From the NCBI GenBank assembly GCA_021397835.1, contig JAJFZO010000094.1, positions 8,718,001-8,782,000 on the forward strand: a stretch of DNA of 64,000 nucleotides, written 5' to 3'. The stretch comes from Moringa oleifera (lineage: Eukaryota; Streptophyta; Magnoliopsida; Brassicales; Moringaceae). Shown here piece by piece: positions 24,040 to 35,926 of the stretch. Made by a program: the position numbers and the translations under genes. Under the pieces are notes generated by a model, which saw only the letters and a program-made list of their open reading frames with translations, was not told where the DNA came from and made no database searches. Every line of letters begins with the position of its first letter. Positions within the stretch are counted from its first letter, which is position 1.

Positions 24040-27000
24040 CTAAGAACCAAACATTTTAATGTAATTGAAGTCGATGAAGAAAGTGCGGATTTCCATTGGG
24101 GCAAGTTCGACCACCAGCTTTGCAGGGTCGACTGGTCCTCCCCTTATGATTTTGGGTTCATCTCCAGGAGATCTTTCTACTTTCCAAACAAGTCTTTTCC
24201 TTTCCATCTCGATTCTTTCCTGATTTGCAGACAAGCTCATCTCTGTTACTTTGCTTATCTGTATGGAATATAGCAGTGAGATTAAATGTTCTGAAGTTTT
24301 CATTGTTGATTAGAGCATTTTTATAACCAATGGCCAATTGCTCTTACATTCTTGTTTGGAAACAGCTTCTTCAACTCCACATTAGCCATCGCGGAATAGT
24401 CCTTGTCCTCTTCAGTCTGCACATGTTATCAAACACCCACCAAAGAAAGAAGTGAGAATACATGCAATTGTTCTCAACATTTGCTGCAGTAAAGCTCAGA
24501 AATGAGAATAACAGAGCATAAAACATGAGATTTCTTGAGCCTATATAAACATTTCGGAATTTATTCCCTCAACAGAAATCAATGGGAAACAACAATGAAT
24601 AGCGTGTCCACACGATAACAGGAAAGAAAAGTTTCCAAGAGTAGGAGACCAGACCAATAAATACAAATCAATAGCAGTAAACCAGAAAAAAATGTAATGA
24701 ATATATCAATGTGCCAGGTAAAAATGCTTTTACTAACAGCCATGTGCAGAAGAGAAAAGTTAAAGACCTCATATAGGTGAGCCAACCGTAGGAGAACCTT
24801 TCCATTTTCAAGTTCCTGGAATGTTCAGAAACAGGAAATGAAACCTTTATCAGGCTTCACAAGTGAAAAATAAGAAAATCACCATGCACTTCCATAAACC
24901 TCCTACTCTTCTTCAGGAACATAAAGGAAAGCCAATTTCAACAAATTTTTGTAAAGATTTCTCCAACCCACCTGAAGAGTTATCAAGGCAACATTATCCG
25001 GTAAAGAGTAGGAAGACTCAATTCCCGAAAAGGTTGCAGCATGCGAATGCATCCAATTATTTCCATCCTGCAAAAAGCAAAATCAATCACCTAAACATCC
25101 AAGCCCCATGAGACTAAATCAAACTTTCAACTTTTATTCACCTCTTCTGCAAAGGCTAAGATAAGTGGAGAATATATCTCTTGGCCAGCTGTGCGACGCC
25201 ACTTTGCACCTTCTCCTAGATGATCAATACGGAGATAATATTTTCCTTGGATCTGCAAACAAAATAAGAGGAAAGCATATTTCAACACAAACATAATAAT
25301 ATTAAAACTTCCTGGGGACTTTCTAGGGCCTATTAGCTCTATTTTGGGCATCTTATCCCATTTAACCAACACTGCCTAAAAGTGTCTTCCTTCAAGATGA
25401 CACTGAGAATTTTAGATCCTCCTTCATGTGCTACAACTAAGGAGTCATATAAGGACTTCAGCAGGGTTTTGGCAACTTCCTGACTACCCAGAACTAGCCT
25501 AATGACAGAAGTATGGGGATCTCTTGCCTTTTCAGTAAAGGAGCAACATAACACCTCAGTTCCTTACCGCCCCTTAATTCAGGCCCTGCCTGTTTCAGTA
25601 AAACAGTCTATTCAGTGGTGGTTCACTATCCTAATTTGTTTACATTAAGCAACTGATAGTGACCATAGATAGAGAATTGTCTTATCCATCAAGGACAGTA
25701 TAGTGAGAAGCCAATATTCCTCATGATATCCAGAATGCAACCATTGGCATTATGACACTTTTCTGATGGACAATAAGAGTTGGAAATGTAATGCTTACAG
25801 TTAGACCTTCACATCCATGAAGTCCACAGACGGTTTCATTTAGCACTTCACCAACACCTCTCACATCATCATGAAGCAACCTCCTGTCACACAAATAAGA
25901 TTGTGAAAAAACATGCTAGTCACCCTAATTACAAAAGACCACTATAGGATACAACAAACCTATGAACCATCAGCTCAAGCTGACCATCCACTAGGCTGGA
26001 TCCGCCCACAGAGCGATCGACCAACACCGAGAGTTCTGAGCTATTGTCTTGCACATAAATTCCAAGATTAATCTGGAAGGTTGCGGTTTTCAGAAGAAAA
26101 TAAGAAATGGTTAACTGAATGGTCTACTTTAACACCAAAAGAAATAACTTCAGATTCAGAATATTGAGAACAGGTATCCTCCACAACCAATGTATACTGC
26201 AGTAGCAAGACCAAAATTGTAAAACATACCGGGTAATAATTTCCAGAAACGGGTTGGTTCACTTGCAGGTCCCAATCTGCCCTAAAATCACGAACCTGAA
26301 TCATTTCAGAGCATTAGACTAAACTGCCATGAAAAGAAAGTGATCATCATCATAAATTCCCTAGATGAAACTCCACAACGATTATTGTATATATCCTCTT
26401 CATATTTTCATGTATCCCTTAAAGTTGCCATCAATTTACATATACAATGTTTAAACAAACAACCAAGACATTTGTGTATCAGGAGGAAAATTTATAACAA
26501 TGTCATCAAGATGTTTAAAAATGCAACAGATAGGTTTTACATTGCACAAATATTCTACTGAATAGCAGGCAGCAAATGTGAAGGTACCCGTTTGATGAAG
26601 TCACGTCCGTTAGAATCCGTGTAGAATGTTCTATTGGTCTTCATGGTGGTTGTAACTGTAGTTATGATTTCCTTCCCTATCCCATCATCAACGGGTATAG
26701 GCCCAATCTAAAAGATTCAACAAATGGAACCCAGATTTAACTTTTCAGTGAAATAAAACCAATTTTGAAATCTCCAAAACGTAACCCAAATTTCAAATAA
26801 AATATAATTAAATGGAGAGAGAAACTTACAGCAAACTCAACTTCAGCATGCTCCTTTCCCTTATACACCCTGGTAACCTATGCATGCAGCATTTTGTTAT
26901 TTGAAGTAGAAGGCACAAAATTGTTGGGTGAAACATAAAACCCAAAGCCCTCGTTCTCCATTTTGTTATACAAATAAGAGCAGACAATTTGAACAGTCTC

Positions 27001-30000
27001 TCTATCCTGATTTGATAGAATTGCATGGTCTGGTTGCTTTCTCCAATGCACCAAAACCATATATCGGTAAAAACCCGAACTTTTTTTGGATAAATTAAAT
27101 AAAAGTAACATTAATATAAAGGAAAGAAGAAAAAAATTAAAATTAAAATTAAAATTAAAAGCACATTTCCCGCTCTCTTCGTGTCAGATGCAGTAATTAA
27201 CAGTACACATCAAAGCTCTCAATTAATCATATTTTGAGAATTTATTTTGTACTAGTGTTAACCCATATATGTATGCTGCATTAACACTATTTTCCAGATG
27301 AGACAATCACATGCACTAGTTCTAAATAAGTTAAAGTGCTCCATGATAGGAGCTACAGCATCAAATAAACAACTATCAGTCACTTATCAAGAAATCCACC
27401 TGGGATATCCATGGATTTATCTGCTGATGTACTTCATCCAACAGTGGACCCCGCACAACAGTTAATTGAGCCTGAAACAAACACTAGTTTCATCTTCAAT
27501 TTCTCGCATTAATGCAAATTTTTGGTCTAACACTATGATCAAAATTACCTGGCCTCCTAATTTGATAGGAGATGTACCATTTGGCCGAAAAACATATGCC
27601 CCAGAAGCCTTCAACAAATATCAACAGTATAACGTGGTGACCAATCTCAAGATATCTTTATTTTGTGCTTTCTAACTGCAAACTTAACAGAAGCGACAAA
27701 AAAAAAAAAAAAGGTCGATATAGCAAAAGTGCTTATAATAAGGAGACGGGAATACCTGAGGATCCTGATCAGTTCCATCATTTCCCATATAATAACTGTA
27801 TGATTGTTCAGCAAATGCTGTGACCTTCAGTATTTGATCAAATTAGATTAAGAAAGATGTAGGGAACTAGAGTCATAAAATGATGAATATTAACATTACA
27901 GAAAAGAATATAATCCTGTGGGCAAATGACAAAAAAAGGCAAAAAGAAGACAACTCCTGAACTATATTTGAAAATCTCTTAATTTATAATGTACATTAGG
28001 ATCAAGATAATTCAAATTAAATAAAAAATGGAAATATTTATTTCACCAAATTGTGCACGGTGAAAACATATATACCTGATTTCTGCTATTAACATATCGA
28101 ATCAGTTTGCCATCATTTGTTGAATAAAGTAGCTTTAAACTTCCTTGGCCAACTTCTATGGTATTGTTTGTATCTCCTGATGTATAGACAATCGATCTAG
28201 TGGAACTAGGACCTTCGTTTTAGAGTGAATTAAAAAGAGAAAATAGCCATTGTCAACAACTTTAAAACACAGTTTCTTCTGCACTCCACTTCTCAGAAAC
28301 ACCACATCAAACTGAAGCAGTATGAGACAACATAGATACCGACTAACCTGTCTGTTCTGCATTTGAGACAACATAGGTGCTGAAACCAAGAGGTGGAACA
28401 GAAGCAGAAAACGCAAGCCAATATTTGTGTGTTTCACTTGGGGATTTTCCCAAATACGCCCCGACATAATAATTTCTCAGTCTTAATGTGGCATTTGAAA
28501 GAGGTAAAAGCTGAGATTCAATTTCCTGCCCTCCAGAATCCTTGACAACAACCCTTTCACCGGAGACCTGGACCAGTTGAGACTGAAATTAACGACGTAC
28601 TAGCCCATTTCAAATTTTTGATCTTCATATCACTGTGGTTCACTATTATCTGTATGTTCACTCTCAGACTTGTTTCTATGTCCTAGTCGTCTTCCTGTGG
28701 TGCATGCAAAAATTAATTGATGATATAGCACAACTAGCAGTGAAGCAAACTCAGAAACTAATTCTCAAATTTCTTGATGATCATATTGATTCTATAAGGT
28801 CAAGTTTTTTGAGGAAACATGTAGCCAACAAAACCATCAATATAGAATATTTGTGGTCACTTTGACTAAAATGAGAGAGTTAGATCCTCTTTGATGAATT
28901 GGTAAGCATTTGAATGCACAATGTCTATTCACTTCACCCATATGAACAACATCCATGGAGCAAAGAACACTCTGCAGATAACTGCATTCATCATAAAAAA
29001 TTCATAATATTAAGAAGCACACACAATTTTAGGGGGCTGTAAACAATCATTTCTCCGGTGTTCAATTAATTTGAGGAAAGAAGTGCACCTCTAATGACAA
29101 TGTCAGAGGTTTTTGAAAGAGACATCATTTAAAAGAGCAAGATGGAAGGACTCACAGGAATTCGTACAACTTCCTCTCTTTTCCATCCTAGAGGATTATA
29201 GACAACAATAACCTACAACAGGAGAGAAAGTTGTAAGAAGATAAACAGATAAGAAAGAATCAGCTCTAATCTCAAAAGCAAACGTAAATAAATTTAAATC
29301 ACTTGATATCCGTACCAAGCTGTTTCCATCAGACAAGACAGTTTCTGATGGAGGACAGTAACTTATATTTAGCAGAGGACACTGCCAACAAAATCCAGAA
29401 AACAAGATTCAACAATGTTATATTCCGTTCAAGCATCAAAGCACAGAAAAAAAGTCTCAAGCATAACTGTACAACAGTTTTTCTCAGAACTATCTAATTA
29501 TCCAATAAAATTAAGGGTAGAATCAGTTCCATGTAAACTGGAAAGTATAGAACAAAAACAGGTTTTAAGACTAGTTATATATTACCTGCTGAAAGTTTGT
29601 GAGTTGGTTCCCCTTCCCGGTACTTGATCTCAACTCTGACAAGACAGCAAGCGCAGATGCAACCAACTTCTCAGCCTAAGCAGGAATATAAGAGGAAAGT
29701 ATCAAATTTAAAAATTGTACTTCAAAATGTAATTAGACAAAAACATTGGACATCTAACTAATAAGCACATAAGCACCTCCATATAGCCTATTGACAGCCG
29801 CAAAGCATAGTCAGCAGCAACATGCTGCCTCTCTGTACCACTAACAGCATCATGGTGTTGAGCAATTGCTAAAGCATCAGCTAATACATCAGTTTTAAAT
29901 CCTGAACAGTTCCGGCCACTAAAGAATTCTAATTGCCTCGCTGCCTGTTTAAGGGAAAGGAAGCAAGAGACTTATAGAACGAGCAGCAAGAATGAAAAGT

Positions 30001-32564
30001 ACAGAAAAAGAAATCAGTTTGCAAAAAAATGGAAAGAAAAAATTAAAGAAAAGAAATATGACCTACCAGATAATAACCACTCAGAATTCTTACATAACCT
30101 TTAAAGGCTGGCCTGCTTGTGAAATACCCTGTCCAGTATGCATTTGGTTTATCTGCATACCTGAAAATCACATCATTTTTAAGCAAGGATTAAAAACTAC
30201 ATGTAGCAGGACAACCGAAACCTAAATGTCCAACTCACGGGAAAAAATCATCAGTCTTGATGGGCCATTCTTCATTTGTCGCATATTTTGCATCGGTATA
30301 GACGGATGGAGTTGAATACAGAGCATTCACGCGCCCATCCTGAGAATTCTCCAAATAAAATAAGTTTTGTAACTTAAGAATGCAACTAACGCCTCCACAA
30401 TACTTAAGTCAAACATGAAACTAAAATATGTAAATCTAGCTTCCTTCATGTTATAACAGAAGTGCATTAAATGAAATTATGGTTACCTGATTGACATAAT
30501 GGATGAACTTATCCATCTGTCTGAACCATGAATTTGCATATTGATAACGGAAGTCTGTCCCCATCGTCCACATGATGTGATTTGTCCTGGTAACATTAGC
30601 CTTCAACAAAAATGACAATTCAACAACTGCAGTTAACCATATTGTATGGAAACCTAAGCTGGAATAAGAAAATTTTGTTTATTGTGAAACTGAATTCTTA
30701 AACTAACAGTTCATCAATATGAGCATCTATGCATCCATATTGTGTATTGCAATTCATGGAATAGCTATTCTAGATTTTACCTGTGCCATAGAGGCAGCTA
30801 CAAAGTCATTGACTCGCTCTTGGACGTTGTAGTCAAACAAGAGTATATCATCCTTCAAAGAAAAAGTACCACATGATTAAGAGACCCAATGCAAAATCAA
30901 AAGTGGCATGAGCATATTTTAAGATGTTTACCTGAATAGGAGGAGAGACATCATTTATTTCAAATGTGAAACCATCAGGAGGGTCATAATGCCTGGGAAA
31001 TATACCAGTGAATATCTACAAGTGAAATTACAAAGGCAGGACAGGATCAGATGAAAGCATGAAATATTACAAACAAAAGGGAAACAGAGAAAAAAAAATT
31101 ATTTGTGCATAGAATGAGTTAAAATAGAAAAGAGAAACAGAACCCAATTCTGGGGTCAACCAGCAAGAAAGCAAAGAAAAGACAGACATGAATGACCCAA
31201 CCTGAGAAGATGAACCAAGGGACTTGGAACCTCGCCAAACGACCTCAAGTGTCTTATCTTTTAATCGCTTAGCCCGATCTTGGTAATCAATTCGAGCAAA
31301 AAAGAGAGAGTCAAACCCTAACTGCAACATCATTTAAGAATGTGGAATCAAAAACTCACACACGAATAGGCCAATCATGCTAATTTAACAAAATAAAGAG
31401 ACACAATACACATTTAGAGGGGGGGAAGAGGGCTGCTAGGAACATCACTTAAGAATGTGGAATCAAGAACTCACACATGAATAGGCCAATCACGCTAATT
31501 TAACAAAAGAAAGAAACACAATACACATTTAGAGGGGGGAAGAGGGAAGCAGCCCATTGAAAGTCCAGAATAATACACATACCTCTGCACCAAGCAAGTA
31601 AGCTTGAGCTGCAGAATGTCCAAAGGGATCAATCTGCCAACCAACTCTAGGAATCTGGGCAAATTCACTTTTGATAAACCAATGCCCTAAGGTTGTCTGA
31701 TCAATCAAGTCAATATAATGTGGGGTTGCCTCATCATGCATACACATACCCCCATTTCTACAAAACAGGCCAAATAACTCAATCAGTCATACAATCCCAA
31801 AGACAAGACTACCCATATCATTCTAGTTCTCCTATGTACTACATTTCAGCTTCAAAACGTACAGTAAAAAAATTAAAGAAAGTATAATTAGTGAATAGTA
31901 CATGAACTCAAGCTGACCCGAGTCCACAAGCTCCTTGACTTTAACCTTCATTGCACTGTTTTGCTGTCTCCACCATCTCTGAAAAAATGCCTACAATAAC
32001 AAATAGAGCAATCAAATTTAACCAATAAGCACTGCTGCTTGCAAAACTATCTAGAACTTTTGTTAAAGGAAAAGAAAAGAAAATATCCAAAATAAAAGAA
32101 ATAAAAAAACCATACCATCTCAACATAAATGAACTTCCTATTCTTATCATCCAACAAAGCAGCTATCACGGAGTCCAACACATTCTGTACACACGCTCCC
32201 TGTTCACCAAATTAACACAATCATTCAATGATCCCTCATTGAAATTACTTTCATGTTCTTCCATAAACTCAAGAACATCCAAAAGAATAACACAAAATTT
32301 AACTTACAATCACACAAGACACACATTCATACATGAGGAAGGAAAGATTAATAGAGTAATGAACGGTACCCGAATTGAATTGTTGGCACCAACGTAGTAC
32401 TGGTCAACGGTCTTTAGCCAACCAACATCATCGTGAGAGTGAGGGACCAAGTGGACATTGATCTTGTCGGGAACGATCCGCTGTGCAGTGTTGTAAGCTA
32501 TGTAGTCCGACATCGCGCAGAGGACTCCCGCCAAAAACACCGCAAGGAACGCCGCGATAGCCAT
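24040..32564 (-). CDS. Class II alpha-mannosidase (GH38), vacuolar/lysosomal type, copy B
   Basis: Tandem paralogue of copy A with the same 29-exon plan: 32564-32370, 32199-32116, 31990-31902, 31757-31583, 31321-31202, 31015-30932, 30852-30781, 30600-30487, 30339-30239, 30160-30067, 29944-29777, 29675-29586, 29381-29316, 29212-29156, 28567-28348, 28212-28076, 27824-27756, 27608-27549, 27471-27400, 26877-26830, 26707-26588, 26295-26230, 26072-25960, 25883-25799, 25252-25142, 25067-24972, 24815-24768, 24416-24348 and 24258-24040. It encodes 1013 residues. Twenty-seven of 29 exons match copy A in length; only the first and last differ. All introns start with GT. Signal peptide about 1-18. Predicted zinc and catalytic residues are kept: His44 and Asp46 in HSHDDVGW, Asp166 in WQIDPFGHS, His407 in QHHDAVSGT. 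Many surface positions differ from copy A, so the duplication is not recent. The GTG at 32585 is not a credible start. Confidence 0.95.
27133..27160. repeat. AAAATT hexanucleotide repeat, about 4.7 units
   Basis: Four full AAAATT units plus AAAA lie in the intron between exons 19 and 20 of mannosidase B. Simple repeat of no evident function. Confidence 0.9.
31326..31555. repeat. 115 bp tandem duplication in mannosidase B intron 4
   Basis: The segment starting AACATCATTT at 31326 recurs at 31441 as AACATCACTT. Similarity continues to the AGAGGGGGG-GAAGAGGG stretch near 31550, with only a few mismatches and a one-base G-run difference. The first copy begins inside the first bases of exon 5 and includes its splice acceptor. 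In the second copy the acceptor CAG is not preserved, so no decoy exon results. Confidence 0.85.
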
Positions 32565-33132
32565 AGCTGTGCCTTGAGAAGACACACAAGAAATAACAGT
32601 GTGGGTCTATCAAGGGAGTTACTGAGTCAGTGGAGAAGCTGACATTACATCTCCAAACTGAGGGGGTTACTAAAAATCGGTTTTCAAGTGAGGAGAGAGT
32701 GATGATCAGCTCTATAATGCGCTTGTCTTCTCTCTTTTGGGCAAAGCAATGGCAGTTTACTTGTCTGAAGAGGCGTGTTCGTACACCCACCTGTGGCCCC
32801 GGCTTTTTCTGATTTGTTCGGAAAGAAAGAGACGTCAGTATTTTTTATGTTGGGTAATTATTTATCAATCTTTCAAATTTCGTAATCAGCTTATCAATGA
32901 GACCCAGCGGGTGATATTGTGTGAACACAGCATGGGCCCCAAAATCAGCAGAGGTGGACCCTGATGATAGCCCATGGGCCGAAAAAGGCCGAATTCCAGT
33001 GAGTAGGTTGTCGCTGTTTGGTTATGAGACTGTGTCTGTCCCTATCCAAGACAAAATCCACCAACAGCAGAAAAAATAAAAAACCCAACGATTACCCGAT
33101 CAAATCCTTCCGTTAAGGTTAGCAAAGCAGCA
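32565..33132. promoter_or_regulatory. Divergent promoter region between mannosidase B and TSSC4-like gene
   Basis: 568 bases separate two start codons on opposite strands, so the interval must carry both 5' UTRs and promoters. I could not pick a convincing TATA box for either gene. Shared bidirectional control is possible but only inferred from spacing. Confidence 0.5.
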
Positions 33133-35103
33133 ATGGAAGATAGTTTCAGGGTAAGAGTCGACAAAGCCTTTGGTTCTCTTTCCTCACCATCGCCATCGGA
33201 CAAGATTACTTCGTCATCTCTTAGCTCTCTGTGGTGTCTCACGGACGATGAAATTGAAAGAAAAGAATGGAACAGAGAGAAGGATAGCCTCGAGCGCGAG
33301 CCCGACGCCCCGCCTGGCCCGTATGGCTCGAACGGGTCCTTCGCAAACCCTACAGCGGAGAAGAAGCCCGTGGACTACCGCATAGAGCTGGAGAAGGACC
33401 TTGACGAGCTAGAGGACGAAGATGACGTTCTCGAGGAGCAGCCACGGTCCCGTGCCTACTCGAGTAAGTCCGCGAAACCAGACGACTATAACGACGAGGA
33501 GTGGGAGATTAAGTCCTCCATAGGATTTGACTGTTCCCTTGATAACGAGGTATTATCTTTTGCCTAGTTGTTCCTCTTGTTCTTTCATTTATTTAACACG
33601 TATCATTTGCCTACTTGTTTCTTTGCTTGGAGATTGAATTCTGTAACTGGTGAGGTTCTTGATCAATTGAAAGACTGTGATGTGAGGATTAGCTCGGGAT
33701 AAGTTAGCAGGAGTTGTTGTCTGTTAAACTTAAGCTTGTGTTTTGAAAGAACTAGTCGAGGAAACCTAAGATATGGATTCCTTTAGTGTTGGAAGAATGA
33801 ATTGTAACATTTTTCTAGACTTCATGCTCTAAATTCCTGGCCTGAATAAGAATTACTGACCTTGTGTGTTAAGCATATTCTTTTGAAGGGGGCAGTTTGA
33901 TATTATTAGATGAACCAGAATACATTGGACTGGAGAGTGATGATGATGAACAATATCAGGAGAAGGCCATTAGTAGGTATTTATTCCATGCAATTTTGGT
34001 ATGGACTATGGTTTCATGTTTGTTTTTGCATGGAGAAGGACAACTCAAAAACTGTAATTATATGGAATTATGATTCAAAAGCATGTAATTGATTTCCTGT
34101 ATAAATTATATGGATTCTTCTCATAGTCTATAAATTTTTTCATCTTTCTTCTGCTCTTTTCTTACTCTCTGGTGAATTTGGGGCATTACCTTTGGCTGTT
34201 AGCTAACTAAAGAATTGTTTCCAGGAGGAAGAAGATCATTATGATAAAGTTGCTATTGGCAAGGAAAAGAGTGGAGATCGTTTATATATGTCAGAGGTAA
34301 ATGACTATAGCATTGAAGTTGATACTTGTGATGAACTTCCCGACTCATTTAAGGATGTCACTAGAGATCCACGTGCCGATCCTCTTGCAGCAAAAATTAG
34401 ACTTAGAGAGGATGCTTATACTGCTGAAAAGATGCATTCTTTGCGGGTCTCTGAAAATGATGCACCTGCTGCAGCAAATGCTCAAATCAACTCTTCTGAG
34501 GATGTTAACCTGAAATCAATTTTAAAGAGGAAGGATGCTTACGTGGATCCTAAGTTGCAAAAACGCGTCCGGTTTGATTCTGATTGTAAAGATGATTATG
34601 AGAAGGGGTCTGAAGGACTAGAAAGTAATGTGATGGAAACCTTTTCAACTGAAGAAACATCTGGAATTCCAGATTATATGCGGAACCCTTCAAAATATAC
34701 CCGTTATACTTTTGATTCAGGTGACGTGGATGAACCGTCTAATAAGCAAGCCTACATGGATTTTCTCAACCTGCTTAAGAGAAGAAATGCTACAGAACCA
34801 GAACCAGATGATACTCCTTTTGATCTTCCAAAATCTGTCACTTTTATACCGAGAAAGAAAACAGGTGATGCGACAATGCTGGAAAGTTGGACTGTATCAA
34901 AACAAAATCAGGATGATGCTTGGAAAGATTCAGTAAGTAGGAGAGGTTTTGCTATCAGTATTGCAGCTGAGGAGACCAAAGATAATGAAGTTTGTGCAAT
35001 GGAGGAAGATGAACCAGAAATAGGTTCTGATAAAAGAAGTGGCGCTCAGAAATCAAGTCGGCAATATCGGATGAAAGCCAAGTCAATCTCAGATGAATCT
35101 TAA
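33133..35103 (+). CDS. TSSC4: TSSC4-type protein (U5 snRNP assembly factor family)
   Basis: Two exons, 33133-33549 and 34225-35103, joined by a phase 0 GT-AG intron, give 431 residues. The protein is highly charged and mostly disordered, with an acidic run around residues 92-105. The family hallmark is at about 286-320: GIPDYMRNPSKYTRYTF, matching the PDYxxHPxxxTxYSL block of animal TSSC4 that contacts U5 snRNP components. Residues 237-240 (SILK) and 253-256 (RVRF) form a putative PP1 phosphatase docking pair. In mammals TSSC4 helps assemble the U5 and tri-snRNP; a nuclear splicing role here is inferred. The probable Arabidopsis counterpart is At5g13970, which sits between KYP and a GH38 gene as this gene does. 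The family call rests on one conserved block plus gene order. Confidence 0.75.
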
Positions 35104-35926
35104 TTTGATTGTGCGCGTTATGCCTGTTACTGTAATGAGGTCACCGATTCCAGTTTCTCGTTCATGTTGGACCTACCTGGACCAACTGTAGTAATATGTA
35201 TTGCTGCGCAAAAGAAACTTTACGAGTACGCATATGCATTTGGTTCACCTTCTGTTTGCAAGTTGCTCATATCATTTTTACTAGGTTTATGCAAATATAT
35301 CAAACAAATGTGGCCAAGAGCCAGAAAATAGTTATAGATCAAACCACAGTGACCCAGAGTTAGAAAATGGCTGTTTTCATTTCTGGTTGATTGACAGCAT
35401 CTCTAAGTTATAAAAGTATTAGTCCATTTGTTAGCCTTGACAGTGGGCAGAACACTCAGTGATTTTGAGTTTTTTTTTAATACATTATATGGACATTTTA
35501 AAATTTTAATCGATCATTAGGTGGAACAAACTTAATCAATTATAATATTTTAATATATCTTTAATAAATAATATAAAAAATAACAATAACGATTAGTTTA
35601 ACAATAATATATTATTAAATAATATTATTAAAAAATAAAATAAATCTTACAAGTAATGATATTAAAAAAATTATTTATAAATTTTAATTTCTTAAGTCCA
35701 ATATTTTCAAAATCACATAATTGAGACACAAAATTCAAAAAGATATTAAGAAAGCTTGGTTAACATTAATAATCTATAATATTTCCGAAGAATAGAACTA
35801 ATTTTTCAATCAATCAAAGCCACGGATTGAGCAGTCCAAAAATCAACTTGCAAAATACCAATTGTCTGGTATAAGATCCCTATGAGTTGACGAAGCAGGG
35901 GAGACGTCAAAAGAGAATTCAGCAAC
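35104..35926. other. Intergenic between convergent TSSC4-like and SUVH4 genes
   Basis: About 820 bases with two 3' UTRs. The middle (roughly 35460-35720) is extremely AT-rich, made mostly of TTA/TAA-type words. No gene, RNA or clear element was recognised. Confidence 0.55.

Noticed and set aside
32370..32585. Longer mannosidase B start at 32585
   Set aside because: The codon is GTG. The ATG at 32564 starts the signal peptide directly.
33889..33978. Coding-looking acidic stretch (EPEYIGLESDDDEQYQEK) in the TSSC4-like intron
   Set aside because: Neither usable upstream AG keeps the frame with the phase 0 exon 1, and joining exon 1 directly to 34225 gives a smooth, family-like sequence. It could be a lost exon but is not supported.
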